From JBKBKN01 sp046294625 (GTDB taxonomy: Bacteria; Bacteroidota; Bacteroidia; M30B66), in NCBI GenBank assembly GCA_046294625.1, contig JBKBKN010000005.1, forward strand, positions 62,001-126,000: 64,000 nt of DNA, read 5' to 3'. Position 1 is the first letter of the stretch, and every line of letters begins with the position of its first letter. The notes under the pieces are model-generated. The model did not search any database, was not told the DNA's origin, and saw nothing but the letters and a program-made list of their open reading frames with translations. Below, one piece after another: positions 44,518 to 53,771 of this stretch. Made by a program: the position numbers and the translations under genes.

Positions 44518-47500
44518 TTACTTATTGATAAAATCTCGTTTTCGTTTTTCAATGCCAATCATGTATTGATATGGTGGCTGACCTGATTCTACCTTCATTT
44601 GTCGCTTGTTGCTATCCACCTCCTTCAATATCGTGTTGAAATTGTCTTTAGCAGCAAGAGCTGTCATGATGTTGCGCTGATAATTAAAGAAAAACCAATT
44701 ATCGCTATCTGGTTCAATGTAAAGATTGAGAATATCCCCTCCTCTTTTTTTTACGAGCTCAATTTTTCCTTTCACCACTTTATTGATGCTGGTTTTACCC
44801 ATGTTGCTGATATGTAGCCAGCCATCTGAAACGTAGGAACGCGATTCGGTATTCCATTTGAGTTCTACCTTGCTAAACACAATCGTTTTCTGTATTTCAT
44901 CGGGCAATTTTTTGCTAGCGCCTGTTGATGACAATTCTTTAATCATCTTATCGGCAGCTTCTTTACCAACCAGAGTAATAAGGTTCTTTTTAAATTCAGG
45001 TCCACTGGTTTCGGCAGCTTGCATTCCCGATGCTCCATTGATAGCATCAGTGATTAATTTCAGGCAATCATCATTAAAGAAAAAATCGAGTGCAATCATC
45101 ACATTAAAAACGGTTTCGTCCTTTACACTGCTATGGTTCACACTTCCAATCATTCGCACTTTTACCTGTCCCAAATCCATCCCTGTGCTCATTTCTCCTT
45201 CGCCATACATATCGCAGTTGGCCGGATTGAGCGCCACATAGTCGCCCGGCAGATCTTTGTCCTGCAGTTTTTCTTTCGCTGCCAATTGATACTCCTGCTT
45301 GCCTTTATCGAATCTCAAAAATCCGCGTGAAACTAAAATCTCCTGATCGCCCGAGCGCTGTTTTTTAGCCATAAAAACAGGATACACATGGGTAGAGTCT
45401 TTAATCAACACTAAACCGGCTGTGAGTTTGTCTCCTTCATAGCTTTTTGGAAATGAATCTACCGGAATCATGATATTTTTAGGATCGATCGGTGCTTTAA
45501 ACTTAAGCCAACTCTTGCCCATTTTCTGGCATTGATGTTGCAATCGAGCAGCTCCATCAAATTCAAGGTGCTTATCGGGCGAATAAAGTTTCACTTTCCC
45601 TTTATAGTCGAATTGAGGACTTAAGGTAAATTGTTGTTTCTCGTCAATATCGCCAATGGCAAATGTTTTTCCAACCGAATCAATATCGATTTTGGAAAGC
45701 GCGATTTTCTGCACCTTTCCGAGCTCGTCTTCATATTCGTAAGTACCGCTTCCTTTGTACCGCTTCTTGCCCAAAATGTCGATGGTGGCTTCGAAAATGT
45801 CATGATACTTGGTATCATTATTAGCATTTACCCTCGCATTTTTTAGAGTGGTAATCACCGCATTTCTTTCGATATTCACTTTTTCCTTGTCGGGATAAAT
45901 CGTAGCATCCGCCACACGAATCAGCTTAACCCCATCTGTCCTGATGGTTCGATCATATAGGGTGTAATTTGCCTTTGGCGCCACAAAGGTGAGAGAATCC
46001 TGATCAGCTTTGGTGGAAACAAACCTTGCCCCGATCAAGTCAATTTCATTCATCGATGAATTCATATCCACTTCATCCTTATCCATATACCAGCGCAACT
46101 CGTCCATGTAGGCGATATATTTGTTTACTGGAAATTCAATGTATGAATCGGGTGAATTGGATTTCAACTTCGCCATGCGGTCTTCAAAACTGTGTTTAGC
46201 TTTGATATTATCAGTTTTGATTGCAACTTCCCTTGTTCCATCTGCACCTAGCGTTTCTTTCGATGCAAGGGAGAATGCTGCAGTATCGGCATTGAAATCC
46301 ACTTTTTTCAGGAAGAATTTTTTAGAAACAAATTCTGCTCCCATCACATCCATTGCTCCACTCCCAGTCATACCATTTTCGCCGATAGAAATCTTTCCTC
46401 TAAGTTTTGCTTCGCCTTCGTACATAACCATGGCAGTGCTCTTCATGGCAATATCGAATCGGTCGGGTTTATAAGGTTCCCAATGCAGCCCGACATCCGT
46501 GGCTTGCACATCCGGAAACTCTACATCGCCGGCCTGTGCTTTCACTTCAAGGGCTTTCACAAAGGCATTGACCGAATCCGGATAGAAAATAAACATATCC
46601 GATTTAGCAGTCGTGGTTAGATATTTGATTTCACCTTTACCCAAAAGCCCTTTATTGCTCATGTCGAGGTCATTAATAAAGGTGCCTTTGCCTTTGTAAA
46701 TCGGAAGGCCTGATGGGTCTGTTTTCCTGACAAAACCCAGCGAAAAATCAGGCTGAAGTCTAAGTTCTTCTCTCAAATCGGGAAAAATATCGGCTGAAAC
46801 AAATGTGCCTTCAAACCGAAGTCCTTCATTGGAAAATCGATTCAAACTGTCAACCACAAATGGATCGAGCTGAAAATAGAATCTGCTTCTATCATATACG
46901 CCTCCATGGATAGATCGCTTATCGTAATAAGCATAGGAATTTTTTACAGAATTAAAAATAGGATAGTTGCCAAGTGGCCTCACTCCTGATTTGTTATTGG
47001 GGTGGTCGATTTGCAAATCGCCGATTACGCTCTCAATCACTGTGCGCACACGAATCAAACGATATTTGCCGCGTTCATCCATTTCGGCGCCCTGCACATA
47101 GAGCCTGAGAGAGTCCACGTTATTCAGATTGAGCTTAAAACGTTCATATTCGAAATCGAATTTTTTGCCGAAAAACTCAAATCGACCTGCTCTGATCCTT
47201 CCGTCAAATTCGAAGTCGCGATTTTTCTTCAATAGTAATTGCTGATCTTTCGGGTAGATAATCACATTTTGAGAGTCGCTGAGAAATATTCTTTCCACAC
47301 CTTCCATTCGCAGATCATAATTGAGCAAGCTCAGCACAGCATTGTTTTTACTGCCCTTAACCACAGAGTTGAATTGAATCACGTCATAATCCATTCTCCC
47401 TTCTGCAGCAAGCAAATATTTTCTTAAGCGGTCTCTAACCACCACTTGCTGCGTTTCTTCATCATAAGACAGAAAGCCCATATAGGAAAGTTGACGGATT

Positions 47501-49044
47501 ACATGTCGCACATTAGTGATTTCTATCCTAAAGTGACTAGCAATCTGCGATGCAGTGAAAACTTCCTGTTTTCGGGAATCCATCAGCTGTTTAATCCTCA
47601 CAAGCGGATTAATATCGTCAATACCTTGAATTTTAATAAATCGCTCATAGCGAAAATAATCTGACGATTCAAAATTGGCATTTCCTTCTACTGCTCCCGG
47701 AATTGAAGCAAAACGAATGGTATTTTCATCCATTTTCCAATACAAGGCTTCGAAATCCATGTCAATTCGATGAAATGAATTGTAATAAGGCGCTTTTGAT
47801 GATCCTTCGTTGTTTCTAAGCAAGGTAACTTCACGCTTATCGTTGATAAACTTAAAGTTAAGTCCAGCGTGTATAATGGAATCTTCTTCAATATTAAATC
47901 GGATGTAAGCCACATCACTATTCACTTTATTCTGCTCTATCAAAAAAGACGTTGATTTGGTGATTAGAAAAGGCTGTCCTTCTCTTTTGAAGGTAAAAGT
48001 TGCCCGTTCTTCATTGGTGCCCGAGCCAATCAATTTAGCGCCTCTAACAGAAATACCGCCAATATAGTCCACATCTTTGAATATATTAGGGATGGAAAAG
48101 GTTGATGCATAGGTGGTAAATCTGGGGTAGTTGGGGTCGCGTCCTGCGGGATTATCGCTTAATTTTTCTTCAAGCGAACCCAATAGCGGCTCTTTGAAAT
48201 ATTTTGCATAGGTAAATTTGACGGAATCAGCTGAATATTTTGTTGACTTGATATTGATTTTGTAACGGCTGAGCTCTGCACTTGCATCCTTCTCGCTAAG
48301 CCCGGCTCGCTCCCAAAGCACCTTGCCATTTTTCCCTTCAAAACGGGTTTCAGTAGGATATAAGATTCCTTCCGTGCCAATGATAACAGAGCTATCTCTA
48401 CGTGTGCTACACTTCAGATCGCCTTTGCCCACTTTGAGATAAGCAAGACTGTCATAACCAAACTCAAAATCGTTGGAAGTCGTGGACCAAACTACTGCAT
48501 CTGAATAGTACAATACGTTTTCTTTGAAAAAATACTTTGAAAAACTAAGGTAGTTCATATATTTTCCAGTGCTGATTTTAGGAATTATTTTCCCCAAACC
48601 TTTAAGCCAGGCTATAAAAACATCTTGATCTTTGGTGCTTTCTCCGTAGGAGATAATCGTTTGCAAATATTCTGAGAAACCCGGAAAAGGGGTCATTCTT
48701 TTCTTAAGCATCAGGTTTGACGCTTCTACAATAAGTTCCTTAGCTTCATTACTAATTCTCGATCCATTCCAATGAATATTAAATCCAGTCATCAAGTCTT
48801 TGGCTGTTTTTTTATCACTCACAGCCAGAAAGTCTGTCATCTCTGTGATGAACTGGGCATGTTGGTTTGAAAAACTTTTTATCGTTTGCGCTTGCAAGAG
48901 GCCCAAACCACTTACAATCATTGCTAGGGCAAGTAATCCTTTGATTGTAATTTTTTTATGAAAACTTAAATGAGTCGTCGGTTTATTTGTAAACCCAGAC
49001 TTCGCACAATCGGATGAATTTACTTGTTGGATAAAAAGATACAT
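44518..49044 (-). CDS. Large exported protein of unknown function (~1500 residues)
   Basis: 1508 residues from the ATG at 49044; an ATG at 49134 is also open but adds 30 residues before the signal peptide. A hydrophobic stretch GLLALAMIVSGLGLLQAQ (about residues 35-55) is a signal peptide with a long n-region. I do not recognise the family. An alpha-helical N-terminal region (~60-150) is followed by repeated beta-rich blocks built of short polar strands. Around residues 485-560 lies an unusual helical segment, QEVFTASQIASHFRIEITNV and on to VRDRLRKYLLAA, with a winged-helix look. Glycine-rich beta repeats resembling LptD- or AsmA-like sheets fill the rest (KLRGKISIGENGMTGSGAMD). It heads a minus-strand unit with L,D-transpeptidase, SPOR and PerM. 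Probably periplasmic or outer-membrane. Confidence 0.7.
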   Translation of the reverse strand: MYLFIQQVNSSDCAKSGFTNKPTTHLSFHKKITIKGLLALAMIVSGLGLLQAQTIKSFSNQHAQFITEMTDFLAVSDKKTAKDLMTGFNIHWNGSRISNEAKELIVEASNLMLKKRMTPFPGFSEYLQTIISYGESTKDQDVFIAWLKGLGKIIPKISTGKYMNYLSFSKYFFKENVLYYSDAVVWSTTSNDFEFGYDSLAYLKVGKGDLKCSTRRDSSVIIGTEGILYPTETRFEGKNGKVLWERAGLSEKDASAELSRYKINIKSTKYSADSVKFTYAKYFKEPLLGSLEEKLSDNPAGRDPNYPRFTTYASTFSIPNIFKDVDYIGGISVRGAKLIGSGTNEERATFTFKREGQPFLITKSTSFLIEQNKVNSDVAYIRFNIEEDSIIHAGLNFKFINDKREVTLLRNNEGSSKAPYYNSFHRIDMDFEALYWKMDENTIRFASIPGAVEGNANFESSDYFRYERFIKIQGIDDINPLVRIKQLMDSRKQEVFTASQIASHFRIEITNVRHVIRQLSYMGFLSYDEETQQVVVRDRLRKYLLAAEGRMDYDVIQFNSVVKGSKNNAVLSLLNYDLRMEGVERIFLSDSQNVIIYPKDQQLLLKKNRDFEFDGRIRAGRFEFFGKKFDFEYERFKLNLNNVDSLRLYVQGAEMDERGKYRLIRVRTVIESVIGDLQIDHPNNKSGVRPLGNYPIFNSVKNSYAYYDKRSIHGGVYDRSRFYFQLDPFVVDSLNRFSNEGLRFEGTFVSADIFPDLREELRLQPDFSLGFVRKTDPSGLPIYKGKGTFINDLDMSNKGLLGKGEIKYLTTTAKSDMFIFYPDSVNAFVKALEVKAQAGDVEFPDVQATDVGLHWEPYKPDRFDIAMKSTAMVMYEGEAKLRGKISIGENGMTGSGAMDVMGAEFVSKKFFLKKVDFNADTAAFSLASKETLGADGTREVAIKTDNIKAKHSFEDRMAKLKSNSPDSYIEFPVNKYIAYMDELRWYMDKDEVDMNSSMNEIDLIGARFVSTKADQDSLTFVAPKANYTLYDRTIRTDGVKLIRVADATIYPDKEKVNIERNAVITTLKNARVNANNDTKYHDIFEATIDILGKKRYKGSGTYEYEDELGKVQKIALSKIDIDSVGKTFAIGDIDEKQQFTLSPQFDYKGKVKLYSPDKHLEFDGAARLQHQCQKMGKSWLKFKAPIDPKNIMIPVDSFPKSYEGDKLTAGLVLIKDSTHVYPVFMAKKQRSGDQEILVSRGFLRFDKGKQEYQLAAKEKLQDKDLPGDYVALNPANCDMYGEGEMSTGMDLGQVKVRMIGSVNHSSVKDETVFNVMIALDFFFNDDCLKLITDAINGASGMQAAETSGPEFKKNLITLVGKEAADKMIKELSSTGASKKLPDEIQKTIVFSKVELKWNTESRSYVSDGWLHISNMGKTSINKVVKGKIELVKKRGGDILNLYIEPDSDNWFFFNYQRNIMTALAAKDNFNTILKEVDSNKRQMKVESGQPPYQYMIGIEKRKRDFINK

Positions 49045-49167
49045 ATTGCAAATTAGCACAACATCTTTGAATTGATTGAGCTTGCAGGTGGTAAATATTT
49101 TTAAACATTCAATGCCTAAGTGTTGATAAAGCATCGATACGAATGATACAATTATGAGGCTTTATGA

Positions 49168-49198
49168 TTTGCAATTTTGCTATTTTAGTGTACGTTTG
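49168..49198 (+). promoter_or_regulatory. Promoter of the lipoprotein-SiaB-SiaC operon
   Basis: TTTG at 49168-49171, a 19-base spacer, and TACGTTTG at 49191-49198 form a full Bacteroidota promoter. The ATG at 49298 leaves a leader of about 95 bases without an obvious hairpin. Confidence 0.75.
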
Positions 49199-49297
49199 TG
49201 CTGAGAGTTAGATATTAACTCGCCATTATATGTTCGTATATTGCATGAAATAACCCTTAAAAATCACTACCTAAAAACTGATTAAACCCAACCTTTA

Positions 49298-50170
49298 ATG
49301 AAACGCCCACAAAAATTACTTAGCATATTCTTAATTCCCATGCTGATTCTAACGACATATTCATGCAATACGGTAGAAAAAAGCTCCGAAGAGTCTCAAA
49401 CTGAAATAAATCAAGAAGAAAGACAACGATTCTTTCAGATACCGGCACCAACAGAACTATTTGAATTGCTCCGCTCAGAAGGAGTTAAACCAACAAAAGT
49501 GGTTACGCTTAATCCGGTTGCCAATATTGTAAAGTACAGCGATTCAGAATCAAAGGCACTTAATTTTGGCGTTTACACCACCAATTTACTTTTTCTAAGC
49601 GTTTTCAATCAAAAGTCTGAAGTGCTGAAATACTTCGAAAATCTGAAACAATTAGCAGAAGACCTTGGAATAGACAATGTTATCAACGAGTCTACCATGT
49701 CGAGAATTGAAAAAAATCTGAATAACGCCGATTCACTTGACGTGATTACTAATTACGTTTTTTTCGAAGCGTCTGAAAATTTAGAAAGTCAAGACAAACA
49801 AGATATTTTGTCTCTCGTTATTGCTGGTTCATGGATTGAAGGAGTATTTATGGCTGCGAAAATGATTGAAAAATTTTCAGCAAATTCAGAAATTGCTCAA
49901 CGCATTGCAGAACAAAAATTTTCCTTGGAAAATTTGCTAGAGTATTTTGAATTCGCATCGAACCGCAATTCCATTTCCAAAACAAAGGCACAGCTTGAAG
50001 CATTGATGCCATTATTCAACGCTATCGCTGAAATAGACGTCAATGATCAAGTAGCTGCAAACAGCCAAACAGTAATTGGATCTTCCACAAGATTAAGCAT
50101 TACAGAAGATCAGTTTCAGAAAATAAGTGCTCAGATTGAGCTGATCAGAAATCAGATTACTAAAAATTAA
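49298..50170 (+). CDS. Lipoprotein, first gene of the SiaB/SiaC operon
   Basis: 290 residues starting MKRPQKLLSIFLIPMLILTT with the lipidated Cys at 23 (TYSC), then a charged Glu/Ser linker. The rest is almost all helix, built of paired amphipathic segments (LLFLSVFNQKSEVLKYFENL, DVITNYVFFEASENL, WIEGVFMAAKMIEKFSANSE, TKAQLEALMPLFNAIAEID). I know no name for this family. It is the first gene of a plus-strand run (44, 10, 6 and -4 base gaps), so it may sense or transmit an envelope state to the SiaB/SiaC pair. Confidence 0.75.
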   Translation: MKRPQKLLSIFLIPMLILTTYSCNTVEKSSEESQTEINQEERQRFFQIPAPTELFELLRSEGVKPTKVVTLNPVANIVKYSDSESKALNFGVYTTNLLFLSVFNQKSEVLKYFENLKQLAEDLGIDNVINESTMSRIEKNLNNADSLDVITNYVFFEASENLESQDKQDILSLVIAGSWIEGVFMAAKMIEKFSANSEIAQRIAEQKFSLENLLEYFEFASNRNSISKTKAQLEALMPLFNAIAEIDVNDQVAANSQTVIGSSTRLSITEDQFQKISAQIELIRNQITKN

Positions 50171-50214
50171 TCATTTAGAACATTTAACCCAATTCCGCAA
50201 CATAACGAGCAATT

Positions 50215-50742
50215 ATGAAAATTCAGAGCAACAGCTTTATCGCACTCATATTGGTGCTTTCATCATACGCACTCAATGGAATAGCGCAATCCAAACAATT
50301 TGATGCCCGAAAAATGTGTTTCGACTTCCATAAGTATTATTGTGGATTTGAAGAGAAACTTCCCTTCTTTGTCTACAATGCCCAATCCAGAAGCACTTTG
50401 TTTCGTAGGGGTGAAACATCTGAAATGTATTTCATTGCCTACAAAGGATATGATTATCGCTTGAGCTTCTGTGGGCAAGATGACTTACTTGAAGGGCAAA
50501 AGATTGCATTTTTTATTAGAAACGGAAAAACCAAAGAACTGATTTATGAAAATTCAAATGATAATTTTCATCAGGAGTTTGAATTTACGTGCACAAGCAG
50601 TGCCAGAATATTAGTAGAAATCAGTCTACCACCCGAAACCAAAACAAAACTCAAACCAGGGAATCGATTTGAGTACAAAGGATGCATGGGCGTATTGATA
50701 GAGAGCAGAAAGACTCCTGTAAATGGTTTTTCAAGAAACTAA
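50215..50742 (+). CDS. Exported protein of unknown function in the SiaB/SiaC operon
   Basis: 175 residues with a signal peptide ending near NGIAQ (residue ~25). The mature part is beta-rich with several Cys: FDFHKYYCGFEEKLPF, DYRLSFCGQDDLLEGQK, EFTCTSSARILVEISL and YKGCMGVLIESRK. It resembles a small extracytoplasmic beta-sandwich. I do not recognise a family. Its stop at 50742 lies 10 bases before the preferred SiaB start at 50753. Confidence 0.7.
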   Translation: MKIQSNSFIALILVLSSYALNGIAQSKQFDARKMCFDFHKYYCGFEEKLPFFVYNAQSRSTLFRRGETSEMYFIAYKGYDYRLSFCGQDDLLEGQKIAFFIRNGKTKELIYENSNDNFHQEFEFTCTSSARILVEISLPPETKTKLKPGNRFEYKGCMGVLIESRKTPVNGFSRN

Positions 50743-50752
50743 GCCTATTCCG

Positions 50753-51301
50753 ATGCTCGATATTATAGATTTTTACAGAAAAATGGAAGATGAAAAAATC
50801 ATCCTTTCATTTAAAGGCGAAGTAACATCCGAATTGCTCAATTGCATCCTTCAAATGATTGAAAGCAAGCTTAATAAGTCTGAAGAGGAGCCTAAATTGA
50901 AGAAAAAAGTGTATCATGTTCTGGTGGAGTGTTTGCAAAATCTCTATCACCATAATGATGGCATTCACAATTCAGAAAATGGATTTGATAAACGAGCTTC
51001 CCTATTTATGATTGGCAAAGAAGGACGATCATCTTACACCATCATAACCGGAAATTATATTTTAAAATCAAATGTTCCAGAATTTAGAAATCACCTAGAG
51101 AAGATCAACACGTTAGACAAAGATGAGCTCAAAGCTTTCTACCTTGAAACGCTAAATAATGCATCTTATGCTGAAAAAGGCGGAGGCGGATTAGGCATGA
51201 TTGATATAGCGCGCAAATCAGGCCATAAGTTGGATTTTAGCTTCACAAAATTCGATTCGGAATATGATTTTTTTTCAATGACTGTTAAAATATCTACTTA
51301 G
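50753..51301 (+). CDS. SiaB-family protein kinase (GHKL-type)
   Basis: 182 residues. In-frame starts at 50723 and 50753 exist; 50753 gives MLDIIDFYRKMEDEKIIL and avoids overlap with the upstream gene. It is a stand-alone GHKL ATPase: the N-box is VECLQNLYHH (Glu59, Asn63), and the glycine box is EKGGGGLGMIDIARKSG (142-157). In Pseudomonas SiaB phosphorylates SiaC. The next gene here is a SiaC homologue, 6 bases away. No histidine-kinase dimerisation helix is present, which supports SiaB over a sensor kinase. Confidence 0.85.
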   Translation: MLDIIDFYRKMEDEKIILSFKGEVTSELLNCILQMIESKLNKSEEEPKLKKKVYHVLVECLQNLYHHNDGIHNSENGFDKRASLFMIGKEGRSSYTIITGNYILKSNVPEFRNHLEKINTLDKDELKAFYLETLNNASYAEKGGGGLGMIDIARKSGHKLDFSFTKFDSEYDFFSMTVKIST

Positions 51302-51307
51302 TAACTT

Positions 51308-51685
51308 ATGGAAATTTTAAAAATAGAAGGTACCGGCAAAACACCTACCGTAATGTTTGACCCTAATGCTGGCCAATTGGAAATATCAGGCCGCTCTATC
51401 CTTGAAAATACAATGGAATTCTATGGTCCTCTTTTCGATGCCATAGACCAATATATTTTGTCACCAAGCACGGTAACCAAATTCAACGTGCAGCTGGAAT
51501 ATTTCAATACCAGTTCTTCGAAATGTTTGCTGGATATTTTTAAGAAACTTCAGTCCTTGCAGCTTACCGGAAAAAGTCAAGTGAAAGTAGTTTGGTGCTA
51601 TGAAGAAGAAGATGATGATATGCTGGAAGCTGGTGTAGATTATAAAAGTATCGTTAAACTTGACTTTGAAATGGTGGTGGTGTGA
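51308..51685 (+). CDS. SiaC-family regulatory phosphoprotein (DUF1987)
   Basis: 125 residues. The DUF1987 signature reads GRSILENTMEFYGPLFDAID (28-47), then KFNVQLEYFNTSSSKCLLDI (59-77). Thr68 in FNTSS aligns with Thr68 of P. aeruginosa SiaC, the residue phosphorylated by SiaB. The WCYEEEDDDMLEAGVDY tail is conserved. In Pseudomonas the unphosphorylated form binds and activates the diguanylate cyclase SiaD; no such enzyme is in the window. It is coupled to the TIGR02757 gene by a 4-base overlap. Confidence 0.9.
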   Translation: MEILKIEGTGKTPTVMFDPNAGQLEISGRSILENTMEFYGPLFDAIDQYILSPSTVTKFNVQLEYFNTSSSKCLLDIFKKLQSLQLTGKSQVKVVWCYEEEDDDMLEAGVDYKSIVKLDFEMVVV

Positions 51686-52506
51686 TTGAGTTTGTTAACA
51701 AGTACAAGAATATACCCTCGTTCGAAGTTAATGATGATGCTTCATTGAAGGCTCTTCTTGATGAAGCTGTGGAAAAGTATAACCGAACCAGTTTTATTGA
51801 AACAGATCCAATATCAGTTCCTCATCAATTCCAAAACAAAGAAGACATTGAAATTGCTGCCTATTTTGCTGCAACAATCGCCTGGGGACAAAGATCAACC
51901 CTTATCCGCAATGCGATGAATCTGATGGAGCGTATGGATATGTCCCCATTTATGTTTGTGATGGAAGCCAGTTCAAGTGAATTGAAATCGATCAACGGCT
52001 TTGTTCACCGTACTTTAAACAGTCAAGACTGTACCGGATTAATACTTCGTTTGAGAAATGGAATTAAAGCAAATAAGTCGTTTGAAAACATGTTTTTCAA
52101 CGATGAAAAAGATGTCCGAAAAGGCATACTCAAATTCAGACAAATCATGGCCGACGCTAAGCCTGCTTCAAGAGAATTAAAACACATATCCAATCCTGAG
52201 ACTGGATCTGCTGCTAAAAGGCTAAATATGATGTTGAGATGGCTGGTGCGAAAGGATCAGCGTGGGGTTGATTTTGGTTTATGGACTGCAATAAGCCCTT
52301 CTAAGCTAATTATACCTTTAGATGTTCATTCCGGCTCAGTGGCTCGCTTATTAGGCTTACTCAAACGATCAGCAAATGATTGGACAGCTGCCGAACAACT
52401 TACCAAAAGACTTCGCGATTTTGACGCGACCGACCCGGTTAAATATGATTTTGCACTCTTCGGACTTGGCGCCTTTGACAAAGTAACCCATTGGCCTATT
52501 CCTTGA
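51682..52506 (+). CDS. TIGR02757 family protein
   Basis: 274 residues from a GTG whose GTGA overlaps the SiaC stop. The family is known in Bacteroidota and has no agreed function. Recognisable blocks: EDIEIAAYFAATIAWGQRST, NMLRWLVRK-like MMLRWLVRKDQRGVDFGLW, KLIIPLDVHSGSVARLLGLL and DPVKYDFALFGLGAF at the end. The overlap of helices with Cys-free HhH-like loops suggests a DNA-glycosylase-type helical fold, but I hold that loosely. It ends in the operon and its last 11 bases overlap the converging PKD gene. Confidence 0.88.
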   Translation: MIEFVNKYKNIPSFEVNDDASLKALLDEAVEKYNRTSFIETDPISVPHQFQNKEDIEIAAYFAATIAWGQRSTLIRNAMNLMERMDMSPFMFVMEASSSELKSINGFVHRTLNSQDCTGLILRLRNGIKANKSFENMFFNDEKDVRKGILKFRQIMADAKPASRELKHISNPETGSAAKRLNMMLRWLVRKDQRGVDFGLWTAISPSKLIIPLDVHSGSVARLLGLLKRSANDWTAAEQLTKRLRDFDATDPVKYDFALFGLGAFDKVTHWPIP

Positions 52507-53239
52507 TTACGGTTATGTGGCTTACCATAGAATATCTTTTCCCTTTCAAGACTGCATAATACTTTCCTCCAGGAATCTCTCCGAAATCAAGTCTGATTTT
52601 CTGACGTTTTCTTACTTTACCCACCATTTGTTCCACTACCCTTTCACCGGCTATATCCTGCAGTTCGACAAAAAGTTTGCGTTCTCTTGTGGGTAAATCG
52701 AGTTGAATATCCGTTATTAGCTTGTTTCCGGTTGGAAAAACAACAAAATGTCCCATTTCTTCAAGCTTAATGCCCTTTTGATTGTCAATAACTTTGATTT
52801 CAATTATTTCTTTCTTGATTTCGTTCGCATTGCTCGCAGATACACTCACCCGATACACTCCAGGCTGTTTGAAAGTATGTGAAGCGTTTTGAATGCCACT
52901 AAGTACTGTACCATCACCAAACTTCCACATGTAATCTGTTGCCCATGGTGCAATGGCTGAAAATTCTACCATTGCGCCTTTGCTGTAATCGACGATTAAT
53001 TTTGATGCTTTAACCGTGATTGACTTAGCTTCGAAAGTTTCTTCGATAATTTTAGCATTGCTAGCATAAAGCGATGATGCCTTGGGCAATTCATCAAAAA
53101 GGTCCTCTTCGTTGAATGTGTAGGCCGGACCTGAAGTAATCATCCCAGAGAGTAAATTTGACTGAGCATGGGCACTTGTGTAAATTGCAAGGCACAAGCA
53201 TGCCGAAATGATTAATCTGGATTGTAGATGCTGTTTCAT
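52496..53239 (-). CDS. PKD-domain protein with type A-like sorting tail
   Basis: 247 residues from the ATG at 53239; a GTG at 53260 would add 7 residues. The signal peptide ends near SAHAQ (residue ~25). A single PKD domain spans ~85-155 (WATDYMWKFGDGTVLSGIQN, the FGDG motif). The last ~80 residues resemble a type A sorting domain: VFPTGNKLITDIQLDLPTRE, FVELQDIAGERV and a final VLKGKRYSMVSHITVIKE. The usual NPxxD is degenerate (FPTGNKL). It should be exported by the type IX system to the surface. It stands alone between the SiaB/SiaC operon and the intergenic region. Confidence 0.8.
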   Translation of the reverse strand: MKQHLQSRLIISACLCLAIYTSAHAQSNLLSGMITSGPAYTFNEEDLFDELPKASSLYASNAKIIEETFEAKSITVKASKLIVDYSKGAMVEFSAIAPWATDYMWKFGDGTVLSGIQNASHTFKQPGVYRVSVSASNANEIKKEIIEIKVIDNQKGIKLEEMGHFVVFPTGNKLITDIQLDLPTRERKLFVELQDIAGERVVEQMVGKVRKRQKIRLDFGEIPGGKYYAVLKGKRYSMVSHITVIKE

Positions 53240-53708
53240 TTTAAGGTTAGATTTATTCACAATACAAACCTAAGTTTACCTGCTCGCAGCATCAGACCGA
53301 TTGCGCCGAAAGCATTACAGCTGTAAGGATTTTAGATATCATCAGAAAAAACAATGAGCTCAAACGATGATAAAATTGAAAATACCCGGATTCGGCACGA
53401 CAGTGAATTCCAAATCATGAAAAAGACTCATGTAATTTCATCCTCCATTATGATGTAACCTTTTAAAATCAACCGCTTGAGCGCATTTGATTGCAAGGCC
53501 ATCATTAAACAGTACATCGCAAATTCAGAATGTGATCTTATCAAACACAAAAATGAATAGTTCTGCTGATAATCAGAGTGCGGGATACAGTAAGCTCATG
53601 TAAAACTTTCCTTAATATTCAAGGTTAGATTAATGTTTTCGGCTTTGTATAAAAGTCAATTTCATTTAACAAGTCTGACACTTCGAAAGCATGTTTATTC
53701 TAATGGGG
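53240..53708. other. Intergenic spacer, about 470 bases
   Basis: An AT-rich region between the PKD gene start and the giant adhesin terminator. I see no gene or RNA fold. An 11-base direct repeat, AAGGTTAGATT, occurs at 53243-53253 and 53621-53631, which may be chance. Confidence 0.6.
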
Positions 53709-53710
53709 AA

Positions 53711-53745
53711 TAAAAACAAAAGCCCCGGAATTTTCATTCCAGGGC
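53711..53745 (-). terminator. Rho-independent terminator of the giant adhesin gene
   Basis: On the minus strand, AGCCCTGGAAT and ATTCCGGGGCT pair over 11 bp with one T-G wobble around GAAA, followed by TTTGTTTTTA. It lies 26 bases past the stop codon. Confidence 0.88.
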
Positions 53746-53771
53746 TTGTTGTTAAGGTTAGGATTGGTGAA

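Noticed and set aside
53243..53631. 11-base direct repeat AAGGTTAGATT in the intergenic region
   Set aside because: Only two short copies, with no associated transposase or target-site features; likely chance in AT-rich DNA.
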